Part shown: piece by piece, positions 19,458 through 27,176 of the stretch | Layout: the number at the start of each line of letters is the position of its first letter | How positions within the stretch are numbered: position 1 is the first letter of the stretch | Assembly: GCF_030296575.1 (NCBI RefSeq) | Contig: NZ_AP027729.1 | Span: forward strand, 62,001-126,000 | DNA: 64,000 nucleotides | Source: Paraoerskovia sediminicola | GTDB taxonomy: Bacteria > Actinomycetota > Actinomycetes > Actinomycetales > Cellulomonadaceae | Reading direction: 5' to 3' | Notes under the pieces: generated by a model | What the model was told of the DNA's origin: nothing | Database searches by the model: none | What the model saw: only the letters and a program-made list of their open reading frames with translations | Made by a program: the position numbers and the translations under genes

Positions 19458-20334
19458 GGGGCGGACACCGTCGCTGGGGCCGGTCGTCCGGGCGCGGGTC
19501 CACGGGTGGGTCGCCCGACGACTCACCCAGCAGGACGAGCAGCGCGAGCAGCCCGGCCAGCACGAGCAGCCCGGCCAGCACGGGCAGCACGGGCAGCACG
19601 GGCAGCACGGGCGATTCCGGCACCACGGGCGCTGCGGCGGAGGAGATCGTCCTCGACGCCGTGGACGTCGTGCTCGGTGACCGCAGCGTGCTCCGGTCGG
19701 TGTCGCTGCGCATCGTCGAGCGCAGGGTCGCGATCATCGGCGCCAACGGGTCGGGCAAGAGCACGCTGGCGCGACTCCTCAATGGTCTGGTCGCGCCCAC
19801 GCTGGGCACCGTCCGGGTCGACGGTCTCGACGCGGTGCGCGACGGCGCGGCGGTGCGCCGACGCGTGGGCTTCGTCTTCACCGACCCGGACGCCCAGATC
19901 ATCATGCCGACCGTCGCGGAGGACGTCGCGTACTCGCTGCGCCGGACCGGCGCCCGCGGGCCCGGCCGGTCCCGTGCCCCGGTGGAGTCCCCCGAGGTCC
20001 GCGCGGCGCTCGAGCGGGTCGGCCTCCTCGACCACGCGGACCACCCGGCGCACCTGCTCAGCGGCGGGCAGAAGCAGCTGCTCGCCCTGACGTCGGTGCT
20101 CGCGACGGAGCCCCGGGTCGTCGTCGCGGACGAGCCGACCACGCTGCTCGACCTGCGCAACACCCGGGAGGTCTGCGACCGGCTGCTCGCTCTGCCGCAG
20201 CGGCTCGTGGTCGTCACCCACGACCTCGACCTCGCGGCGCGAACCGACCGGGTGATCGTCGTCCACCAGGGCCAGGTCGTCGCCGACGGGCCCCGGGGCC
20301 CGCCGTCGCGCACTACCGCGAGATCGCCGGATGA
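19454..20334 (+). CDS. bioM: Biotin ECF transporter ATPase BioM (one-base frameshift)
   Basis: Starts at GTG 19454 within the thiolase stop. An unusual Ser/Thr/Gly-rich N-terminal tail of about 55 residues precedes the ABC ATPase: Walker A GANGSGKST, Q-loop FTDPDAQIIMPTV, signature LLSGGQKQLLAL, Walker B VVVADEPTTLLD, His switch VVTHDLDLAAR. The frame breaks just before the end; one extra C in CCCC 20291-20294 gives the ending PAVAHYREIAG and a stop at 20332-20334, coupled by ATGA to bioN. About 293 residues after repair. It powers BioY-mediated biotin uptake together with BioN. Confidence 0.93.
19546..19611 (+). repeat. Nested tandem repeats in the BioM N-terminal tail
   Basis: Two adjacent 18-bp copies of GAGCAGCCCGGCCAGCAC (19546-19581) run into four 9-bp copies of CAGCACGGG (19576-19611). 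They encode Ser-Thr-Gly and Ser-Pro-Ala-Ser-Thr repeats. Perfect DNA identity suggests slippage. Confidence 0.93.
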
Positions 20335-20960
20335 GCCGCGCGACGCCGTCCGGCAGCCTGCCCGCCGGAGCGCAGGTCGAGGGCGACTCCTCCGTCCACC
20401 GGCTGCCCGCGGGTGCGAAGCTCCTCGCGCTGGCCGCGGCGTCGGTCGCTCTCCTCGCTGTCGACGGCGTCGTGGGAGTGTGCGTCACGGCCGCGGTCGT
20501 CGCGGCCGCCCACCTGGTGGCGGGGCTCGGCCCTCGCCACGCCTGGTCCCAGGTCCGTCCGCTGCGATGGTTCCTGGTCGTCCTCGCCGGGACGCAGTGG
20601 TGGCTCGTCGGCCCGGTCCCCGCGCTGGTCGTTTGCACCCGGCTCGTCGCGTTGGTCGCCCTGGCGGGCGTCGTGCTGGCGACGACGAGGACGTGCGACG
20701 TCCTCGACGCGATCGAGCGGGCGGCGCGACCGCTCGAGAGGTTCGGGGTGGACGCCGGTCGCCTCGCCCTGACGCTGTCGCTGGCGATCCGGGCCGTCCC
20801 CGCGGTCGTCGAGATCGTGGCCCGCGCCCGCGAGGCCGGCCGCGCCCGTGGCAGGGAGCACGACGTCCGGGCGCTCGCCGTGCGCGCCACCGTGAGCGCG
20901 ATGCGCCGCGCGGAGGCGACGGGAGAGGCGCTGCGGGCGCGCGGTCTGGACGATCAGTGA
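20331..20960 (+). CDS. bioN: Biotin ECF transporter T component BioN
   Basis: 209 residues, ATGA-coupled to bioM. About four to five hydrophobic segments between residues 28 and 120, then a cytoplasmic helical region with RLALTLSLAIRAVPAVVEI and two Ala-Arg-Gly elements (GRARGRE and LRARGLDD) that in EcfT proteins contact the ATPase grooves. Ends convergently, overlapping the PAP2 gene by seven bases. Confidence 0.93.
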   Translation: MSRATPSGSLPAGAQVEGDSSVHRLPAGAKLLALAAASVALLAVDGVVGVCVTAAVVAAAHLVAGLGPRHAWSQVRPLRWFLVVLAGTQWWLVGPVPALVVCTRLVALVALAGVVLATTRTCDVLDAIERAARPLERFGVDAGRLALTLSLAIRAVPAVVEIVARAREAGRARGREHDVRALAVRATVSAMRRAEATGEALRARGLDDQ

Positions 20961-21658
20961 CTGTCGTCGACGACCGGCCGCTCGTGCCAGCAGTTCACGC
21001 ACACGACGACACCCAGCACCACGACCGCGACGCAGACGCCGGCGAGGACGTCGGTGAGGAAGTGGTACCCGAGGTAGAGCCTGCTGCCGCCGACGAGCAG
21101 CACCACGACGACGCTCGCGACCGCCCAGACCAGGAGACCACCGGCCGCGACCCGACCCTGACGGCGGCGGTGCCACACGAGGTAGCCGGCGACGAGCACC
21201 AGCGTCGACGCACCGATCGTGTGCCCCGACGGGAACGAGAACGAGGTCTCGAACCCGGGGATCGACATCAGGTCCGCCGCCGGCCTCGGACGCTCCACCA
21301 CGAGCTTGATCCCCATGGACAGCAGGGTCGAGAGCACCATCGCGCCCGCGAGCAGCGCCGGGTCCCACCAGCTGCGGGAGAGCCGCCACCACACGATGCA
21401 GCCCACGACCACCAGCCCGGGCAGGATCACCGGACCGAAGGTGTCGGTGACCACCGTGAGCGCTGTCGTGAGCCCCTCGGACCTGTGGTCCACGAGCCAG
21501 CCGAGCAGCGGGTCGTCGAGGGCGGCGAGGTCGTCGCGCTCGAGCACGGCGTCGAGCAGGCCGACGAAACCGAGGACCCCCAGCGCCACGAGCACGAGGC
21601 CGGGCGCGAGCACCCGGGTGAGGCGCGCCGCGCCCGAGACGCCGGTCGGTTCGTCCAT
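20954..21658 (-). CDS. PAP2-family phosphatase
   Basis: 234 residues with six hydrophobic segments. The three phosphatase motifs are intact: KLVVERPRP, FPSGHT and SRLYLGYHFLTD. Such membrane enzymes dephosphorylate phosphatidic acid or undecaprenyl pyrophosphate on the outer face. Single gene, convergent with bioN; starts at ATG 21658. Confidence 0.92.
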   Translation of the reverse strand: MDEPTGVSGAARLTRVLAPGLVLVALGVLGFVGLLDAVLERDDLAALDDPLLGWLVDHRSEGLTTALTVVTDTFGPVILPGLVVVGCIVWWRLSRSWWDPALLAGAMVLSTLLSMGIKLVVERPRPAADLMSIPGFETSFSFPSGHTIGASTLVLVAGYLVWHRRRQGRVAAGGLLVWAVASVVVVLLVGGSRLYLGYHFLTDVLAGVCVAVVVLGVVVCVNCWHERPVVDDSH

Positions 21659-21819
21659 CCGCTCACCGTACGGTGCACCGCACGGGCGAAAAAGCCGTGC
21701 GTGCGGTCCCGGGTCGGTGGTTGTGTGGTGATCGCACCGCGGTGACGCCCGTCCGGTCCGTACCGGGCGGCGGAGGGTCCGGCCAGGCCCAGTGGTCCGA
21801 CGTCACGAGAGAGAAGCAC

Positions 21820-21975
21820 ATGTACACCTGGGACGCCTACGAAGCCGTCGCCCTGGAGCGACGGATCAGGCTCGAGGAGATCGAGCGCCGCCGTGCGACG
21901 CTCCGCTACCTCGGCACCCGTGCCCCCGCGCGGGAACGGCACCCGCAGCGCCGCCGTGCGCTCGACGGGGCCTGA
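21820..21975 (+). CDS. Possible 51-residue protein
   Basis: ATG 21820 follows GAGAGAAG at a good spacing. The product is charged and helical ([20 protein letters not shown]) with a basic tail and no Cys or membrane segment. Unrecognised. A strong hairpin at 22028-22068 follows, which fits a short independent transcription unit. Confidence 0.45.
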   Translation: MYTWDAYEAVALERRIRLEEIERRRATLRYLGTRAPARERHPQRRRALDGA

Positions 21976-22027
21976 GCCGTGGGGCCCGCCGCGCCGGCGC
22001 GCCCGACGCACCACAGCACCGAAAGGA

Positions 22028-22068
22028 CCGCAGGACCCCGACCGGCACCACCGGCCGGGGTCCTGCGG
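22028..22068 (+). terminator. Strong hairpin upstream of orn
   Basis: CCGCAGGACCCCG (22028-22040) pairs fully with CGGGGTCCTGCGG (22056-22068), extended inside by CCGG/CCGG, loop CACCA. No T tract follows, the usual form in high-GC actinobacteria. It ends 12-18 bases before the possible orn starts, so it could also affect orn. Confidence 0.7.
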
Positions 22069-22085
22069 CGTCTAGGGTGGTGTCC

Positions 22086-22745
22086 GTGAGCCCAGTGACC
22101 CCGAACGCCAACGACCGCATCGTCTGGATCGACTGCGAGATGACCGGACTCGAGCTCGGGGCCGACGCCCTCGTCGAGGTCGCCGCCGTCGTCACCGACT
22201 CCGACCTGACCGTCCTCGGGGAGGGCGTCGACGTCGTCGTGCGGCCACCCGCGGAGGCGGTGGAGCAGATGGGCGACTTCGTGCGCACCATGCACACGAC
22301 CTCCGGGCTCCTCGACGAGCTCGACGGCGGGACGACCCTCGCCGACGCGCAGGCCCAGGTCCTCGCCTACATCCGTGAGTGGGTCCCGGAGCCCGGCAAG
22401 GCGCCGCTCGCCGGCAACTCCGTGGGGACCGACCGCGGGTTCCTCGTCCGCGACATGCCGGAGCTCGTCGAGCACCTGCACTACCGGATCATCGACGTGT
22501 CCTCGATCAAGGAGCTCGCCCGCCGCTGGTACCCCCGGGTGTACTTCGCCTCCCCCGAGAAGCACGGCGGCCACCGTGCTCTCGCCGACATCCTCGAGAG
22601 CATCGACGAGCTGCGCTACTACCGGGACGCGCTGCTCGTCGCGCAGCCCGGACCCGACACCGCGACCGCCCGCGACATCGCGACGCGCATCAAGGAGACG
22701 AGCGTCACGGGATCCGTCGGCGCGACGGCCGACGAAGCGTCCTGA
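22086..22745 (+). CDS. orn: Oligoribonuclease (DEDDh 3'-5' exonuclease)
   Basis: About 219 residues. Degrades 2-5-nt RNA, including pGpG, to mononucleotides. DEDDh residues are visible: [10 protein letters not shown] (D, E), [14 protein letters not shown] (D) and [12 protein letters not shown] (H, D), with the Orn-typical [18 protein letters not shown]. Starts GTG at 22080, 22086 or 22095 are possible; 22086 is a guess. Followed by tRNA-His, a frequent actinobacterial arrangement. Confidence 0.96.
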   Translation: MSPVTPNANDRIVWIDCEMTGLELGADALVEVAAVVTDSDLTVLGEGVDVVVRPPAEAVEQMGDFVRTMHTTSGLLDELDGGTTLADAQAQVLAYIREWVPEPGKAPLAGNSVGTDRGFLVRDMPELVEHLHYRIIDVSSIKELARRWYPRVYFASPEKHGGHRALADILESIDELRYYRDALLVAQPGPDTATARDIATRIKETSVTGSVGATADEAS

Positions 22746-22801
22746 ACGACCGCTTCCAGACGGTACACTTTTCGACGGCCGCTCTTACGAGGGCGGTTCA
22801 T

Positions 22802-22878
22802 GGTGGGTATAGCTCAGCTGGTAGAGCACCTGGTTGTGGTCCAGGGGGTCGCGGGTTCAAGTCCCGTTACTCACCCCA
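22802..22878 (+). tRNA. tRNA-His (anticodon GTG), prophage attachment target
   Basis: G-1 at 22802 pairs with C73, as expected for tRNA-His; acceptor GTGGGTA pairs with TACTCAC, D arm AGCTCAGCTGGTAGAGC, anticodon loop GTTGTGGTC (GTG), T arm CGGGTTCAAGTCCCG, encoded CCA at 22876-22878. The T arm and acceptor lie in the 28-bp sequence repeated at 61231-61258, so the prophage entered here and left the tRNA intact. Confidence 0.97.
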
Positions 22879-22880
22879 TG
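22853..22880 (+). repeat. attL core (28 bp)
   Basis: The sequence from GGGTTCAAGT to ACCCCATG is identical to 61231-61258. It covers the T-arm and acceptor 3' side of tRNA-His, CCA and two more bases; flanking bases then differ. Confidence 0.97.
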
Positions 22881-22979
22881 AGAAAGGGTCTCTGACCTGG
22901 GGAAACGTCCGGGGGATTCGGCCAACGAATCCCCCGGACACACTCCCAGGACACAGAACGTCCCAGGAGGGCCAACCAG
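22881..22979 (+). other. Left prophage arm with candidate integrase arm sites
   Basis: A perfect 14-bp inverted repeat (22907-22920 and 22926-22939, loop GCCAA) could be an arm site or a terminator for tRNA-His. CCCCCGGACACA (22931-22942) and CCCAGGACAC (22945-22954) both recur in reverse orientation in the right arm at 61105-61116 and 61085-61094, as expected for arm-type binding sites of a tyrosine integrase. Confidence 0.65.
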
Positions 22980-24119
22980 ATGCCCATCAATCCCCAGCCG
23001 TACCGCCTCGCAGACGGCACTGTGAAGTACAAGGTCCGCTTCCGCGTCCCCGGCAAGCCGAACCCCACGAGCGAGTCGTTCACCACGCTCGCCGAGGCGA
23101 AGAAGTTCGTCCGACTTATCGAACGCGCTGGCCCCGTCGCCGCCCAAGAGGTCCGGCAGGCTTCGACCACCTCCGACCTCGACTCCCCCACGCTGCGCAC
23201 CTACCTCGGCCGCCACCTCGCGCGCCTCGAAGCGTCCGCGACCCCCGGCACCGTCGCCGACTACCGGCGCATGGCCGAGCGCACCTGGCTCGCGCGCCTC
23301 GGCGACATCCCCCTGGACATGCTCACCCGTGATGCCGTCGTGGCCTGGGTCGCCTGGCAGCGGCAGCAGACCACCCGCCGCGGCACGCCCTACTCGACGA
23401 AGTCGATCGCCAACGCCCACGGCCTGCTGTCGACCGTCCTGGCCGCCGCTGTCGACGACGAGCTCATCGCGCGCAACCCTGCCCGCGGCGTGCGCCTGCC
23501 CCGAGACCAGCACGCCCCTGAGATGGAGATCTTCACCCCGAGCGAGTGGGACGCCTTCTACGCCGCGATGGACGACCACTACCGGCCGCTCATCGCGTTC
23601 CTGCGCGGCACCGGCACGCGCATCGGCGAGGCCACGGCCGTCCAGGTCCGCGACGTGAACCTCGACCGCGGCACCGTGCGGATCCGGCGCGCATGGAAGA
23701 AGGGCGCGGCCGGGACCTACCTCGGCGACACCAAGACCAAGCGCGGGAACCGGACCATCCTGCTCGCGCCCGTCGTCCTCGAACGTCTCGCGCCGCTGCT
23801 CGAGGGTCGGGTCGCCGACGCGCTCGTGTTCACCGCGGCCGGCGGCGGGCAGATCCACGCGCACCGCTTCCGTGAGCGGCAGTGGCAGCGCGCCCTCGAC
23901 GTCGCCGGGATCACGAAGCGGCTCACCCCGCACTCGCTGCGGCACACGCACGCCTCCGAGCTGCTGACGGCCGGGGTCTCGCCGCACGTCGTCCAGCACC
24001 GCCTCGGCCACGAGGATCTGTCGACGACCTCGCGCGTGTACGCGCACCTGCTCACCGACGCCCAGGCCGCGGCGGTCGCCGTGAGCCAGCAGTCGTTCGC
24101 CCCGCAGATCGAAGCCTGA
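22980..24119 (+). CDS. Tyrosine-type phage integrase
   Basis: 379 residues from ATG 22980. The N-terminus is an arm-binding AP2-like domain (about 8-60), then a SAM-like core-binding domain (70-170), then the catalytic domain (185-365). Catalytic set: Arg214 in GTGTRIGEA, Lys252 or Lys254 in TKTKRGNR, His318 and Arg321 in PHSLRHTHAS, His344 in RLGHEDLSTT and nucleophile Tyr354. All are present. It lies next to attL and transcribes inward. It should catalyse integration into tRNA-His; no clear excisionase is adjacent, so a small HTH protein elsewhere may serve. Confidence 0.97.
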   Translation: MPINPQPYRLADGTVKYKVRFRVPGKPNPTSESFTTLAEAKKFVRLIERAGPVAAQEVRQASTTSDLDSPTLRTYLGRHLARLEASATPGTVADYRRMAERTWLARLGDIPLDMLTRDAVVAWVAWQRQQTTRRGTPYSTKSIANAHGLLSTVLAAAVDDELIARNPARGVRLPRDQHAPEMEIFTPSEWDAFYAAMDDHYRPLIAFLRGTGTRIGEATAVQVRDVNLDRGTVRIRRAWKKGAAGTYLGDTKTKRGNRTILLAPVVLERLAPLLEGRVADALVFTAAGGGQIHAHRFRERQWQRALDVAGITKRLTPHSLRHTHASELLTAGVSPHVVQHRLGHEDLSTTSRVYAHLLTDAQAAAVAVSQQSFAPQIEA

Positions 24120-24133
24120 CGCGCGCGCCCCGT

Positions 24134-24152
24134 TGTCCTAAGACTTAGGACA
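24134..24152 (+). other. Perfect 19-bp palindrome after the integrase
   Basis: TGTCCTAAG-A-CTTAGGACA, nine-base arms around one base, between the integrase stop and its terminator. It is too tight for a good RNA hairpin loop, so a dimeric protein operator or part of the terminator complex is more likely. Confidence 0.6.
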
Positions 24153-24197
24153 CGACGAAGCCCCCGCCCTCATCCCGAGGTCGGGGGCTTTTCGTCG
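24153..24197 (+). terminator. Rho-independent terminator after integrase
   Basis: CGACGAAGCCCCCG pairs with CGGGGGCTTTTCGTCG (24182-24197), leaving a TTTT bulge in the 3' arm. It resembles the terminator at the right prophage end (61041-61080), including the sequence CTTTTCGTCGT. Confidence 0.85.
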
Positions 24198-24236
24198 TAC
24201 CCATCCGCGGCCGTCGTGGCTCCGAACCCACATGAT

Positions 24237-24273
24237 GGGGCCGGGCGGACCACCGCCCCGGACGCCCGGCCCC
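24237..24273 (-). terminator. Terminator for the leftward repressor-side transcript
   Basis: GGGGCCGGGCG (24237-24247) is the perfect complement of CGCCCGGCCCC (24263-24273). It lies just past the stop of the leftward gene at 24276 and faces the integrase terminator. Confidence 0.65.
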
Positions 24274-24275
24274 TG

Positions 24276-24482
24276 CTAGACCAGCAGGCCGAGCGGATCG
24301 ACACCCGCCATCTGCGCCACCGCGTCCAGCGTGCCGACCGTGAGGCAGTCCGGCGTCATGCACCCCAGCTCGATGATGTCGTTCGGCGTGAGCCCGCCGT
24401 TGCTGTGCGCGTACTCGAGCGCCGCCCCGATCACATTCACCGACACCTGACGTGCTGCCGGCCCTGCTTCGATCTTGACCAC
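24276..24482 (-). CDS. Small phage protein, possibly HTH
   Basis: 68 residues from GTG 24482, preceded by AAGGGAG. The C-terminal part (TLDAVAQMAGVDPLGLL) resembles the last helices of XRE-type DNA-binding domains, but a full HTH is not evident. Co-directional with the repressor and 107 bases after it. Could be a lysogeny accessory or superinfection protein; function unknown. Confidence 0.6.
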   Translation of the reverse strand: MVKIEAGPAARQVSVNVIGAALEYAHSNGGLTPNDIIELGCMTPDCLTVGTLDAVAQMAGVDPLGLLV

Positions 24483-24589
24483 TGTCGCTCCCTTGCGTCG
24501 AGTCCGCCCCGGACTTTCGCCTGAGGCTACACATCAGCCACCGACATCGTTGTCGGTTCAACGGCGCGTTGCTTACCGGGCGGAAGGTG

Positions 24590-24835
24590 TCACAGGTCGC
24601 CCATGCGCGCTTCTGCCAGCGTCCATAGATCCTTTGGGGCGATCTCTAGCGCGTCGGCGATGGCGTAGAACGCTGGCATCTTGATGTCGGCCGTGCCGTT
24701 CAGATACGTGCCCATCGTCGAGTTGGGGATGCCCGCGCGCTTGGCGAAGGCCTTGGCGTTGTAGCCCTTGGCTGCCACCTCGGCGCGGATAGTGGCAGCG
24801 AAGGCGGCGCGCAGGCGCTCGGTTCGGTTCTCCAT
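24590..24835 (-). CDS. CI-like XRE-family repressor
   Basis: 81 residues from ATG 24835. A complete XRE HTH: AKAFAKRAGIPNSTMGTYLNG and IADALEIAPKDLWTLAEA. An open frame continues upstream without a likely start, so the shorter product was chosen. It is transcribed away from the Cro-like gene, and the operator palindrome lies between them, the usual lysis-lysogeny switch layout. It has no C-terminal dimerisation or peptidase domain, so it is not a LexA/CI-type self-cleaving repressor. Confidence 0.85.
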   Translation of the reverse strand: MENRTERLRAAFAATIRAEVAAKGYNAKAFAKRAGIPNSTMGTYLNGTADIKMPAFYAIADALEIAPKDLWTLAEARMGDL

Positions 24836-24861
24836 GCTCGTAAGGATGCCGCAGATCGTGC

Positions 24862-24960
24862 ACCTGATACAGGTTTTGCGCGCTTCACCCACCCGACATG
24901 CAGAACGTTCCAGGTTCGTGGGGCTTGCCAGGTTCCAGGAACCTGGATAGTGTGCAGATA
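24862..24960 (+). promoter_or_regulatory. Divergent lysogeny switch: operator and rightward promoter
   Basis: A perfect palindrome CCAGGTTCC-A-GGAACCTGG spans 24928-24946. A lone half-site TTCCAGGTTC lies at 24909-24918, and a related ACCTG-ATA-CAGGT at 24862-24874. A rightward promoter fits TTGCCA (24925-24930), 17-bp spacer, TAGTGT (24948-24953), placing the transcript start at or next to the ATG at 24960, so the Cro-like mRNA would be leaderless. The palindrome sits between -35 and -10, so a bound repressor would block this promoter. Confidence 0.7.
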
Positions 24961-25196
24961 TGCGTAACAGCGAAGCCCGCGCCGGTGAGGTCGTGGAGGC
25001 GGCCCGGAAGGCGAAGGCGGGCATGACACAGGAGCGGTTCGCCGCAGAGCTCGGGATCAGCGTCGACAGCTACAAGCGGCGCAAGAAGGGCGAAATCCCG
25101 TTCAGCCTCCCGGAACTCCGACGCGTCAAGACAGCACTCGGCCCGGAGGTCGGCCCCCGCGTCGTCGGCCAGATCCTCCACGACCGAGCCACCTGA
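24960..25196 (+). CDS. Cro-like small HTH protein
   Basis: 78 residues. HTH region MTQERFAAELGISVDSYKRR, followed by a basic turn KKGEIPFSLPEL. No ribosome binding site precedes the ATG, and a promoter fits so that the mRNA would start at the ATG. First rightward gene beside the repressor. Confidence 0.8.
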   Translation: MRNSEARAGEVVEAARKAKAGMTQERFAAELGISVDSYKRRKKGEIPFSLPELRRVKTALGPEVGPRVVGQILHDRAT

Positions 25197-25212
25197 CCCC
25201 GGACACGCAAGA

Positions 25213-25245
25213 GCCCCGGCCGCATCCGCCAAGACACGCCGGGGC
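25213..25245 (+). terminator. Hairpin between cro-like gene and antirepressor
   Basis: GCCCCGGC (25213-25220) pairs with GCCGGGGC (25238-25245), 17-nt loop, no T tract. It may attenuate early transcription. The antirepressor has its own AAGGAG ribosome binding site at 25258-25263. Confidence 0.4.
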
Positions 25246-25269
25246 AACTCACTCACCAAGGAGTCTCTC

Positions 25270-26034
25270 ATGACACAGATTCAACCGTTCGACTTCGACG
25301 GCACCGCCGTCCGAGTCGTCACCGAGAGCGGCGAACCGTGGTTCGTGCTCAATGACCTCTGCCGCATCCTCGGCATCGCGAACGTCGGCAACGTCGTTGC
25401 GCGCCTGGCCGATGACGAGTGGAAGCGGGCAACCCTCCGTCTGGCGGAGGGTTCGCGCGCCGTCGAACGTGAGCGCCCCCTCGTCAACGAGGCCGGCATG
25501 TGGACGGTCATCCTCCGCAGCGACTCCCCCGCCGCCGAGCCCGTCCGCCGCTGGGTCACCCATGAGGTGCTTCCCGCGATCCGCAAGACCGGCACCTACT
25601 CGACCGCTCCGGCGCTCCCCCAGGACTACGCCACGGCGCTCCGGGCACTCGCCGCCGAGGTCGAGCAGCGCGGGCTGCTCGAGGCGAAGGTCACCGCCGA
25701 CGCCCCGAAGGTCCTGTTCGCCGACGCCGTCGCGACCTCGCACACCGACATCCTCGTCGGCGACCTCGCGAAGATCCTGCGCGGCAACGGCATCGAGCTC
25801 GGCGCGAACCGCCTGTTCGAGCGGCTGCGCGAGGACGGCTACCTGATCCGCCGCAAGGGCACCGACTGGAACATGCCAACGCAGCGGTCGATGGAGCTCG
25901 GGCTGTTCCGCGTCAAGGAGACCGCCGTCACCCACTCGGACGGCCACGTGTCCGTCTCCAAGACGCCGAAGGTCACCGGCAAGGGCCAGGCGTACTTCGT
26001 CAACCGCTACACCGCACAGGAGGACGCCGCGTGA
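25270..26034 (+). CDS. BRO-family phage antirepressor
   Basis: 254 residues. Residues about 5-110 are a BRO-N domain (VVTESGEPWFVLNDLCRIL, VNEAGMWTVILRSDSPAAEP, RRWVTHEVLPAIRKTGTY). Residues about 140-240 are a KilAC/ANT-type C-terminal domain (VGDLAKILRGNGIELGANRL, LREDGYLIRRKGTDWNMPT). Such proteins counteract the CI repressor and favour induction. Good AAGGAG upstream. Starts the rightward early operon. Confidence 0.92.
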   Translation: MTQIQPFDFDGTAVRVVTESGEPWFVLNDLCRILGIANVGNVVARLADDEWKRATLRLAEGSRAVERERPLVNEAGMWTVILRSDSPAAEPVRRWVTHEVLPAIRKTGTYSTAPALPQDYATALRALAAEVEQRGLLEAKVTADAPKVLFADAVATSHTDILVGDLAKILRGNGIELGANRLFERLREDGYLIRRKGTDWNMPTQRSMELGLFRVKETAVTHSDGHVSVSKTPKVTGKGQAYFVNRYTAQEDAA

Positions 26035-26285
26035 ACACGCTCACCCCCGCCGACGTCGCCGCCGACCTCGGACTCAGCACCTACACCGTCTCCGCGCACC
26101 TGCGCTCCGGGGCGATCGGTGGCGGCTTCCAGGTCGTGCCCCTCGGCCCCTGGCACATCGACGCCGCCGAGTACGCGGCGTGGAAGGCCCGCCGCATCGC
26201 CACCCCGTCCGACCCCGAGCGCATCGAGCCGCGCACCACCCGCTCGACCGCCGCCCACACCCGCTCGAAGGAGAGTGCCCGATGA
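26031..26285 (+). CDS. MerR/Xis-type HTH protein
   Basis: 84 residues from GTG 26031, overlapping the antirepressor stop. The winged-helix signature is clear: LTPADVAADLGLSTYTVSAH, LRSGAIGGGF, PWHIDAAEYAAWKARR. This is the fold of excisionases and MerR-like DNA-binding proteins; as no other Xis is close to the integrase, it is a candidate excisionase, though it lies 2 kb away. Confidence 0.75.
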   Translation: MNTLTPADVAADLGLSTYTVSAHLRSGAIGGGFQVVPLGPWHIDAAEYAAWKARRIATPSDPERIEPRTTRSTAAHTRSKESAR

Positions 26286-26608
26286 ACATCCGCGCCCGCA
26301 TCGCCGCCTGGGTCCGCCGCCACATCATCGCCGACGACCCGACCCTGACCCTGAGCCCGCTGGACGTCCTCGACCTGCGCACCGGCCTCGCCGACCCCGC
26401 AGCGATCGACCTGCCGCCGCTCGGGTCCACGCTCGACGACTTCGACCGCGCCGCCCTGAGCCTGCGCATGGAGCGCCTCGCCAGCGACCTGCCGAGCGTC
26501 AACACCGACATGCTGCGCGACGCGATCTGCGACGGCGACAACCCCGCCCTGCGCGAGTCCGTCTACGTCACCCGGTCCGGGTCGATGGTCCACGGGGACC
26601 TGTCGTGA
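26282..26608 (+). CDS. Hypothetical early phage protein
   Basis: 108 residues, ATGA-coupled. Acidic and helical with a basic N-terminus (RARIAAWVRRHIIADD). No recognised domain. Confidence 0.7.
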   Translation: MNIRARIAAWVRRHIIADDPTLTLSPLDVLDLRTGLADPAAIDLPPLGSTLDDFDRAALSLRMERLASDLPSVNTDMLRDAICDGDNPALRESVYVTRSGSMVHGDLS

Positions 26609-26751
26609 CCCGCCTCGCCGCCGTCGCGGCCACCGTCTGGCTCGCGTGGGGCATGACCCCCGCCCAGGGCCTCGCCTTCGGGCTCCTCGCCGGGACCATC
26701 CTCGGACTCACCGGCCTCACCGCACACATCTACAAGGAGGCCAACCGATGA
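26605..26751 (+). CDS. Small membrane protein
   Basis: 48 residues from GTG 26605, overlapping both neighbours. Almost entirely hydrophobic: one or two membrane helices (AAVATVWLAWGM and LAFGLLAGTILGLTGL). Function unknown. Confidence 0.65.
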   Translation: MTRLAAVAATVWLAWGMTPAQGLAFGLLAGTILGLTGLTAHIYKEANR

Positions 26752-27176
26752 GCGAGTCCAGGTACTTCCAGTACGAGAACGGGTGCGTTGTCACCCCGCG
26801 CAGTTCCGACGTGGCCGACTCTCACGTCAGTGCCCCCGGTTGGACCGAGGTCCAGGTCGTCCCGCTCGACGCCATCGTGATCCAGCGCGACGAGCTGCCC
26901 GAGGTGAAGCGTCGAAGCACGCATGTCACCACCAGTACCGGGTGCTCGTGGCCCATCAGCACCGAGGCCGAGACGGTTTACGGCCGCGCCTTGGAGCATC
27001 TCGCCGTCGCCGCCTACCTCAGCGAGAACCCGCCCGTCGATGAGGCGCAGGTGAAGGCGCTGAACGCCCTCATTGTCAACGCCGTCACGCTCGGCCTCGC
27101 GTCGGTCGACGCAGCCCGCGGGTTCGAGGAGTACCTCGTCCGCAACGGCGTCACCGTGAAGGGCGCGGACCGATGA
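26748..27176 (+). CDS. Hypothetical early phage protein
   Basis: 142 residues, ATGA-coupled, with an AAGGAGG-like site upstream. N-terminal half beta-rich (WTEVQVVPLDAIVIQRDE), C-terminal half helical. No recognised domain. Confidence 0.7.
   Translation: MSESRYFQYENGCVVTPRSSDVADSHVSAPGWTEVQVVPLDAIVIQRDELPEVKRRSTHVTTSTGCSWPISTEAETVYGRALEHLAVAAYLSENPPVDEAQVKALNALIVNAVTLGLASVDAARGFEEYLVRNGVTVKGADR

Noticed and set aside
24590..25024. 144-residue version of the repressor
   Set aside because: The added N-terminus runs through the operator and promoter region and overlaps the Cro-like gene; ATG 24835 gives a complete HTH protein.
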